Origin: Phoronis australis
Lineage: Eukaryota; Phoronida; Phoronidae
Direction of reading: 5' to 3'
NCBI GenBank assembly: GCA_002633005.1
Contig: NMRA01000161.1
Location: 483,944-537,665, forward strand
DNA: 53,722 nucleotides
Both the position numbers and the translations under genes were made by a program. Each line of letters begins with the position of its first letter. Position 1 is the stretch's first letter. Positions 47,701 through 53,722 of this stretch are shown piece by piece. The notes below the pieces were generated by a model that saw only the letters and a program-made list of their open reading frames with translations, was not told the origin of the DNA and did not search any database.

Positions 47701-49609
47701 TAAAGACTTTAACTATAAAAATTACCTGTTTGTGAAGGTGGAAAGCCTTTATAAATTGATTTGTGGCGTTTTAAAATTAATATGTTGTCTAAACTAAATA
47801 CTCTACCTCATTACAAGTATACATTTCCTATGAAATTGGATTTTGGTCTCTTAAAATACTGCAGTTATAACTGGGTCATGTGATCAAGTCTTTTGGTAAA
47901 GTTCAGCATAGAAAGGTACATCAATAGCAAAATATTGGCACCAACAAAATGCCAATATTTGTGTGATACAAATATTTAGGGTCAAATCTCAAAAACACCG
48001 TTAAACGTGTATTAATCATCAGTTCGTTTTCTTTTTCTTCAATTTCGGATTTTCTCATGAATACCCTGAAAATTCTATTTTGATAGCCTCGGTGCATGGG
48101 TGAAACATTTTAAGAAGTAAATCTTAACACCGTATCGGAGAACGTTGTATAAAGAAAGAGTTTCTGGCAGTTTCATACATGTATGAATCAGATCAGCCAT
48201 ATCTCAGATACGACGTAGCGAAACTAGCTAAATTTGGACTTTTTATAGGGTCCTGAATAACCTTAAGTTAAAACGAATTCATACAGACCAATGCATTAGA
48301 AGAACACAATAAGATGGAACACGATGTATTAAATGGGATGTCGAGCGACGGAGGGATTGGCTGCTGGGATGAACATTTGGAGTGAAATTAGAAAACACAA
48401 ATGCTGCAGCAGTAATCAATGTGATATTTGTCCCCCTCACGACTTTCTTCATTTCTTTCCACCAAATTATTCCTGTTTGGGATTACTTCCGGGATACCTT
48501 GTCCTTTTATTTTTGTCTCTAATTTGATGCCTGTCTAGGTAGTAGTGTATGTATCATACATCTTTTGTTCTTTTACGTATACTTGTGTGAAAAAGGCGAT
48601 TGAACACATTTGGGAGGCAAATGTATTTTTATTGTTAAGGCTACTCATTGTCAAACTATTTTTGATGTTTTTTACCTGCAAAAATTTATAGGTGGCACAA
48701 TAACACCTTGGAGTGAGAAACAAAATGAGACAGTGGGCAAATGTTTTATCAGGGCTTATTTTTTCAGGTGATCAATGTTGATATTGACAGCATTGATATT
48801 GAGAATGATGGTGATTATTTGACAGTTTCCGGGACTTGGAAACACTGCAGTTTCCGTGGTTACTATCCAAATGGGTTCAACTTCACGACGTCGAATAATT
48901 ACCTGCACATTAGTTTTCGTTCAAACGGATATGGTAGACAAAGTGGCTTCCGACTGAGATACCGCTTCTGTAAGTTTCATTTCCATGCGTTATATGACAT
49001 CCAAACTTGGTGAAACAATGTGGTATGTGATATCGCTTAAAAATCTAAGAATGTGGCACATTTACTGTTTGAATTTTAAGGTTGAGTTAGGCTTTCTAAA
49101 TTAGCGTTGTATAATAATATGTGTGATTTGAGATGAAAATTAAACTAATCCCAGTGTTTTAACCGTTAAAACAATCTAGGCAACATTGATCAGGTCAACC
49201 CGAAATCGCAAATTTCAAAAATAAATCAAGTTAGGTTAGGTGAATACCCCTAGTGAAGCAATAAATGGGAGTCCATTAGTTCACTTTGTTAGCATGTATA
49301 GTTGAGCACGCTAACTTGCCGTCTTAAAGATCTTAAACACATGGTTCTACCTCAAACATATACCAAAAACCAAGATGGAGCTGTAGCGGCTCTCATTCCT
49401 CAGTGTTAAACCCTACACACTTTGGTCATAAATACTTGAATTCGGTTACCAAATATTTTGGTATGATGTTTTATGTATTTCTTCTTCAATTTCCGTATGT
49501 GTAATCAAGAAATCGCAAAAATTATAAAATAATTTTACTGACACCAGTCGTGAGCCGGAGTGGACTCGAAACGAGTTGAATATTGCGAGTACTATAAAAA
49601 GTGTGTGTG

Positions 49610-49645
<36 letters not shown>

Positions 49646-52600
49646 TGTGTGTGTGTATTTCAGTAATTATGTTTCCGTAAGACCCTAACGTTGGCCAGAA
49701 ATGACACAGGTTCGTGCGTCAGACACGGGTGTGTCAGTGCACGATGGAGCAAGTGATCACTTCAGGGCCAAGCTGTGCCCATATTGAAAAATCGTACTTC
49801 GACCTTGAGCGACTGGGGTTTAACATCCAGGGTAAAAACTTCGGTTACAGATTTACAGTTGGAGACATATACATATCACTGGACACTTATGTGTTTCAAA
49901 AACTGAATCGTGATTCAATAAAATCCTTTAATTACCATGCGCGCACCCAGGAGGAGCTCGGGGGGCTCGAAGGAGCCCCCCCCCCCATTTGGCGAAGTGG
50001 AAAAAAAGGTCCGCCCCTGAGAAACAAGAAGTCCGAGAGAATGAGATAAAGTCCACTAACCAGCACAAAGGCAAAAACGCGCAATTGACAGTGGTGCCGT
50101 TTTTTTTTGTTACCAAAAGGTCCACAACGTCGGGAATTCGAGCCCCCCAAATTGAAGGATGGGTGCGCGCATGATTACCACTCAGAAATGTCAGCTTTGA
50201 AATCAGGACTGTCCGCAGACTGAGTAGAGTCCTACTCGGCTTCACTTGCCCAAGACGCCGATGCAGTAGCGTCGAGTTTGTGCGGCCCAAAGTTTGTGGA
50301 TATAACACTGTTTAAATTAATTTGTGTTTCATCTATGGCCTGAGTGTCGTCTGCATACCTGTCTTCATAATACTCGTCACGCTCGCTGATACAAAACCAG
50401 TACTATCCGCCGTAGTATATATGCTGTCAACTGATCAACGTCTTCTACAGGTGACATCACGTGATTGGAAACCAAAAAAAAAATTTTTTCTTTAAAACTT
50501 AAAATTCCTGAATTTTTATCCCAAAATAAGTGTTTTTTCTTAGACTTTATTTTACAAAATTATAATACTATGTCTAAAACTCTCAAAAGGTGGAAAAACC
50601 TATTGTAGGAATGCTTTAAAATCCGATTTTTCGTAAAAAATGAAATATATTTAAAAACACAGGATTTACGTGGTACCTAATAGTATGAATAAACAGAATT
50701 GCCATGTTTCATGCGAAAATGCTCTTAGTTAAGGATGTTACTGCGATTTTGTGGGCATTCATGATTTTTAGAAAAAAACACGTTTACGTTACGTAAAACA
50801 CACAAGCCATGAGTGCGTTTCTGCGATTAACGAAGATTTTAATATGTACGTGTACTTCGAGGGTCGAAAATTCGTATTAAGAAGAGATTTGTTAAGGAAG
50901 GTAGTCAGGTTCTTTAAACGGGATATCAAGCGGGCTTCCATGGAATAAGCCGAACTATTGTCTTTCAGATAATCAAATAACGACCACGTCTGATTATAAC
51001 TCGTCTGTGTCGCCTTGGTATCGGTATAACACTCCGGCCCCGATATCGTGCCCTCACCCTGTATCCAGGACAACAAACTCTTCCGAAACTACTGCAGGAT
51101 ACACTTCGACAAGTTGGTATACTAACACAACAATGAGTGTCATTGGTGAGAATATTTTATTTCGAAGTCTTTGTATGAAAATACAACCACGTACGTAAAG
51201 AATTCCTGATGAGGTTTATGCTTTTTCCCAAGTACTAGTGACTCCTCACATGTACAAAAAGACAGCCACTGGAAGGTTCCGTTGAATTAGTTTCTTGTGA
51301 GGTAGATAACGATTGTGAAAGGACAGTGTATAGCGACAAGTAAGCGTGAGACTTTACCTCCTTCGACAAGCAAAATGGTCGTCACTGAAGTGAGTGGTTG
51401 ACAAAACGGAAATGTTGGATTGTGGATAAGGGGGTATTCCATGAATAAAGAAGAATTTCTCACCGTTTTTGTCGCGCGAGTTTCTTGTGCTAGGAAGGTT
51501 TTAAACCTTATTTACCACAGCAGACACGAAGGTGCGTCACTAGCGCCACCTAGAGAATTTCAAATCGTCCATCCAATGTCAAAATAGGCTGTGCAAGGGA
51601 ACCAGTTATTTGAGTAATGTTTTTATTGTTGTAATTGGTGACCAAGTTGTTAGAATGCAATTTAACACATTGGGGTCATGTTTCTGCAGAACGTGCTTGC
51701 GCCGGCGGTATATATCTCTATAACGATGACTTAGAGATAACTTCGCCCAACTATCCTTCGCCATATTCAGACAACCTGCGCTGTGAGTGGCATATCCGAG
51801 CTCCGTCAGGAAAGGTAATTTTGATATTTAATTGCACAACTTAGGTAATTTCGAATAGCACATTGAGATCTAGTCACGTCCCCAATCCTCAAGATGGCGC
51901 TGATCGGTTTAGCCATTTGAGGTTTGGGAAATACTTTCTGCGCAATGACTAGCCGTTGCCTTGAAGTCATTAACACAAAGGCAGACTTTTAATTAGTTTA
52001 ACAGGCGTTGTTGCTGCCATTCATGAAGCAGAAGGCATTGTTTTGGTTATTGTTTGAAATAAAGGTTGTCCGTGTACTTATTTTTAATTGTTTGTTATTA
52101 ATATTTTCATAGAAATTAATCTGTTTTCGAATCATAATACTTCATTTTTACAATAATTTAGACCTTGATTGCTGCAATATACTTTTAGTTTGCATGTTTA
52201 TAATATATTGAAGAAAATCTCAAGGTATATTACTCGTGATATTCTGGCGATTTCGGTGAAAATGTGTCAGAATTCTGACACGTGATTTCCGATAACCAAG
52301 CCTCAAATGGCTAAACCATCATGAGATCTACCACAGGTTGTGGAAGGGAGATAATTTCCACGAAAAAATGATAACAGAGTCACGGACAGATATTGGTGTA
52401 TTTTAATTTGTTACTGACATCGAATTAGTTTCATCAATCGAAAGATGTCACTAGAATAATTCAGTAAATTACCGCCTTGTTTATCTTCGACTTTTGGCTG
52501 TCGTCGTTTAATGTTGAAAAAGTGGCCCGGGTCATTTTTCCACGTGGGTCAGGATTTAAAGTTAAACCGGCATTGAATTTATTGGCGAATTCATTCTATT

Positions 52601-52839
52601 GTCTATTTTATATTTGCTACTTATTTAGGTTGTTAACATTCGAATACGGAGTCTTGATTTGGAGAGACATTCTTCCTGTTCATACGACTCTCTGACCCTT
52701 AACGGTCGAGGAGTCCAGTGTAAGACCTGCGGAAACTATACCGATAGATGGTTCTCAACGTCAACCAACGTTCTGGATGTTTACTTTAGAACAGACGGTA
52801 GTGTGGTTAGCCGTGGGTTTCGACTCGACTTTAGAATCG
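44377..52839 (+). CDS. CUB-linker-CUB secreted or membrane protein gene (3' end outside window)
   Basis: Six exons with matching phases can be joined: 44377-44461, 46989-47110, 48768-48969, 50969-51145, 51690-51814 and 52629-52839. Together they give 307 codons with the frame still open in phase 1 at the end. Order: signal peptide, CUB domain 1 (two exons), Ser/Thr-rich linker, CUB domain 2 (two exons). CUB domains are extracellular beta-sandwich modules for protein or sugar binding, found in proteases, receptors and developmental proteins. Both CUBs are split at the same place by a phase-0 intron, and modules are bounded by phase-1 introns, as in shuffled extracellular proteins. The gene should continue to the right, perhaps to SRCR and transmembrane exons like those of the left locus (20299-21397). 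Introns contain several mobile elements. No close family name can be given. Confidence 0.85.
46989..47110 (+). CDS. CUB gene exon 2: CUB domain 1, N-terminal half
   Basis: Acceptor tatatatttcag, 122 bases, donor ggaatg/gtaata. After two bases completing a split codon it encodes 40 residues: ACSSGVTIDEDGREVTSPNF then PYFYPNNVNCYWRILAPNG. The SPNFPxxYPxNxxCxWxIxAPxG block with its first two cysteines is the CUB signature. It ends in phase 0. Confidence 0.93.
47111..48767. other. CUB gene intron 2
   Basis: AT-rich intron with no recognised gene or repeat. Frames at 47376-47669 and 48333-48527 are short and unsupported. Confidence 0.6.
48768..48969 (+). CDS. CUB gene exon 3: CUB domain 1, C-terminal half
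   Basis: Acceptor ttattttttcag, 202 bases, donor cttct/gtaagt. It reads VINVDIDSIDIENDGDYLTV, a G-T-W-K-H-C segment, SNNYLHISFRSNGYGRQSGF and RLRYRF. These are the second-half CUB features (strand after G, D-Y-L, SNxLxIxFxSxG, GFRLRYR). Enters phase 0, leaves phase 1. The D-D-x-Y/S residues that bind calcium in some CUBs are only partly present. Confidence 0.93.
49405..49575. repeat. Interspersed repeat shared with 15124-15480
   Basis: cacactttggtcataaatacttgaattcggttacc...gtgagccggagtggactcgaaac. Its continuation is found at 50480-50620, after later insertions (microsatellite, unknown segment, MITE). Confidence 0.65.
49603..49657. repeat. (gtgc)n microsatellite
   Basis: gtgtgtgtg, about ten gtgc/cgtg tetranucleotide units, then gtgtgtgtgtg. 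Confidence 0.97.
49714..49936 (+). other. Open segment in CUB intron 3, coding status unclear
   Basis: One plus-strand frame with an ATG at 49744 reads MEQVITSGPSCAHIEKSYFD, then LERLGFNIQGKNFGYRFTVG and DIYISLDTYVF, before running into the MITE at 49937. Composition is protein-like, but there is no good acceptor in front (the nearest ttcag is followed by an in-frame stop) and no domain. It may be a relic of an older element or an alternative exon cut off by the MITE. Confidence 0.2.
49937..50173. mobile_element. 237-bp MITE with 12-bp inverted ends and attacc target duplication
   Basis: Left end atgcgcgcaccc, right end gggtgcgcgcatg, flanked on both sides by attacc (49931-49936 and 50174-50179). 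The interior has a 13-C run, an A-rich part, and on the minus strand a ggctcgaattccc segment that resembles a tRNA B box. Short size, inverted ends and target duplication identify a non-autonomous DNA element. The 126-codon minus frame over it (49928-50308) is not a gene. Confidence 0.85.
50480..50620. repeat. Continuation of the 15124-15480 repeat
   Basis: tttaaaacttaaaattcctg...acaaaattataatactatgtctaaaactctcaaaa matches 15360-15460 (tttaaatttcaaaattcttc...ataaaattatcatacttggtctaaaacctcaaaa). Confidence 0.6.
50969..51145 (+). CDS. CUB gene exon 4: Ser/Thr-rich linker
   Basis: Acceptor attgtctttcag, 177 bases, donor cattg/gtgaga, phase 1 to phase 1. It encodes 59 residues rich in Ser, Thr, Asn and Tyr (NQITTTSDYNSSVSPWYRYN, then TTNSSETTAGYTSTSWYTNT) with N-glycosylation sequons (NSS, NTT) and many O-glycosylation candidates. 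It looks like a glycosylated stalk between the two CUB domains. The minus-strand frame at 50789-51076 is a shadow. Confidence 0.75.
51690..51814 (+). CDS. CUB gene exon 5: CUB domain 2, N-terminal half
   Basis: Acceptor catgtttctgcag, 125 bases, donor ggaaag/gtaatt. Enters phase 1, leaves phase 0. It reads ACAGGIYLYNDDLEITSPNY then PSPYSDNLRCEWHIRAPSGK, the same CUB start block as exon 2 (SPNYPxPYxxNxxCxWxIxAPxG). The length, split point and phases are the same as in CUB 1. Confidence 0.93.
52629..52839 (+). CDS. CUB gene exon 6: CUB domain 2, C-terminal half
   Basis: Acceptor ctacttatttag, 211 bases, donor aatcg/gtgagt. Enters phase 0, leaves phase 1. It reads VVNIRIRSLDLERHSSCSYD, SLTLNGRGVQCKTCGNYTDR, and STNVLDVYFRTDGSVVSRGF with RLDFRI, the second half of a CUB domain with its second cysteine pair. 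An N-glycosylation sequon (NYT) is present. The open phase-1 end shows that at least one more exon follows; none was found before 53722. Confidence 0.92.
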
Positions 52840-53276
52840 GTGAGTGTTGCTGAAATTGTACTCTACAGAATGTGCTACTTTCAGAAATTAATCTTCGAAC
52901 CCTATGTTACGTCTTCATTGACATTCTACTACATGTAAACGACGAGCCGCGTACGACAGTGGACGGCCGGAAGCGACGTAATAACAATCTTGGGTCGAAA
53001 ACAGGGACCGGAATCATTAATAATCTTACCGGGCTGCTTAACCCAATATTTGTTTCCTTGTAGCATTATCCAACGGTGAACGGTTCAATCTTAAACGATA
53101 TAATAGCCCTCAAAACTAAACGGAACCCAAGTCCTTCGGGGAATTGCCAATAATGGTACATACTGAGTAATCTTATGCCAGAAATTTGCGTTACAAATAA
53201 TGTTGTTCTTGGCTTTAAATGAGTCGGCACGATTGAGTCATGATTCCAGTAAATGCGACCGCTTTATATTATTGTT
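52840..53276. other. CUB gene intron 6 or flank, no exon seen
   Basis: No further CUB, SRCR or transmembrane exon was recognised. Plus frames at 52872-53063 and 53200-53415 are not supported. Confidence 0.45.
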
Positions 53277-53400
53277 GAATACATCCACAAAACGTGCCGA
53301 GACTGGCGTACATGAAATAAGAGACATTATTCCGCGGAATAATGTCGAGTGGGATATTATTTCATGTACGCCACTCGAGGTGCGTTTTGTGGATGTATTC
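53277..53400. mobile_element. Palindromic mini-element (foldback MITE), copy 2
   Basis: Starts gaatacatccacaaaacg and ends cgttttgtggatgtattc, exact reverse complements, around the core attattccgcggaataat (53326-53343). The left arm lacks about 9 bases (tatcccact) that the right arm and copy 1 (22147-22273) keep. The outer 18 bases differ from those of copy 1, the inner 50 are nearly identical. Confidence 0.88.
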
Positions 53401-53557
53401 ATCCCATACGCATAGAATTCGTGGGTTTCTTTTATTTTCTTTCGGCATTTTATAAATACTTCACCCTGACTTTTTACTTGGCGAATGACAACCTGTTGTG
53501 AATGTACGTTCGCGTTATGTTGCTAGCTTACTATAGTAAAAGAAAATAGTTTTAAAT

Positions 53558-53722
53558 CATAGGCGGATTTAGGGGGGGGCCCAGGGGGCCCGGGCCCCCC
53601 CCCCCCCTTGGCTGCCGCAAAAAAAATAAAACAGTAAGAGCATAGGGAAATGGTGAGTTTATTAATTAACCCCGGTAATTAAAATTATACGGATGAAAAA
53701 AGATTTAAATGTGTGCAGTTTT
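53558..53722. mobile_element. Interspersed element, reverse of 29431-29692
   Basis: cataggcggatttagggggg, C/G homopolymer block, ttggctgccgcaaaaaaa, gtaagagcataggg, aattaaccccggtaattaaaa and atttaaatgtgtgcag are the reverse complement of the element at 29431-29692 without its internal insertion. It is cut by the window end. Confidence 0.88.

Noticed and set aside
49928-50308. 126-codon minus-strand frame
   Set aside because: It covers the MITE at 49937-50173 and its C-runs; the frame exists because of the insertion.

Overview
This is an intron-rich animal nuclear genome window. Splice sites are canonical GT...AG, protein-coding exons are short and scattered, and most of the DNA is transposon debris, microsatellites and diverged duplications. 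The protein domains that can be read (CUB, SRCR, THAP zinc finger, a P2X7-type zinc-binding tail, Penelope-like reverse transcriptase) fit an invertebrate deuterostome such as a hemichordate, echinoderm or amphioxus. The sequence alone does not settle the species. Most long ATG frames in the window look like chance reading frames in non-coding DNA; the real coding signal lies in exons of 70-210 bases.

Left part (1-14600): I see no convincing gene. It holds dispersed repeats, a 0.99 kb block present twice around a single-N gap (8726-10705), decayed minus-strand coding remnants (about 10275-11640) and a 71-bp satellite-like array (12495-13045).

Centre-left (14637-21400): a diverged copy of the 5' flank and first intron of the CUB gene found further right. 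A decayed minus-strand P2X7-like element (18367-18729) follows, then the first half of an SRCR domain (20299-20458) and a terminal exon with a transmembrane helix and stop (21192-21397). Together these look like the remains of a membrane receptor gene related to the CUB gene.

Centre (22147-31500): a palindromic mini-element; two Penelope-like retroelement copies lying head to head, one split by a nested insertion with a 9-bp target duplication and one ending in a hammerhead-like motif; a duplicated 374-bp block at another single-N gap; a tRNA-derived SINE-like sequence; a candidate last exon of an unknown gene (30013-30197); and the first exon of a THAP zinc-finger gene (31203-31337).

Right-centre (33690-42600): a minus-strand THAP exon broken by a stop at its conserved Trp, other minus-strand remnants, a direct repeat pair (36435-37945), and a non-autonomous transposon with 82-bp inverted ends (41759-42572).

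Right end (42600-53722): the second copy of the duplicated flank, then the best gene in the window. It is a plus-strand secreted or membrane protein with signal peptide, CUB, Ser/Thr-rich linker and CUB, in six phase-compatible exons from 44377 to 52839, continuing beyond the window. Its first exon also reads, without splicing, into a 127-residue secreted Cys-rich protein. The two related loci (about 14.6-21.4 kb and 42.6-53 kb) suggest a tandem cluster of CUB/SRCR surface-receptor genes in which the left member has been broken by transposons.
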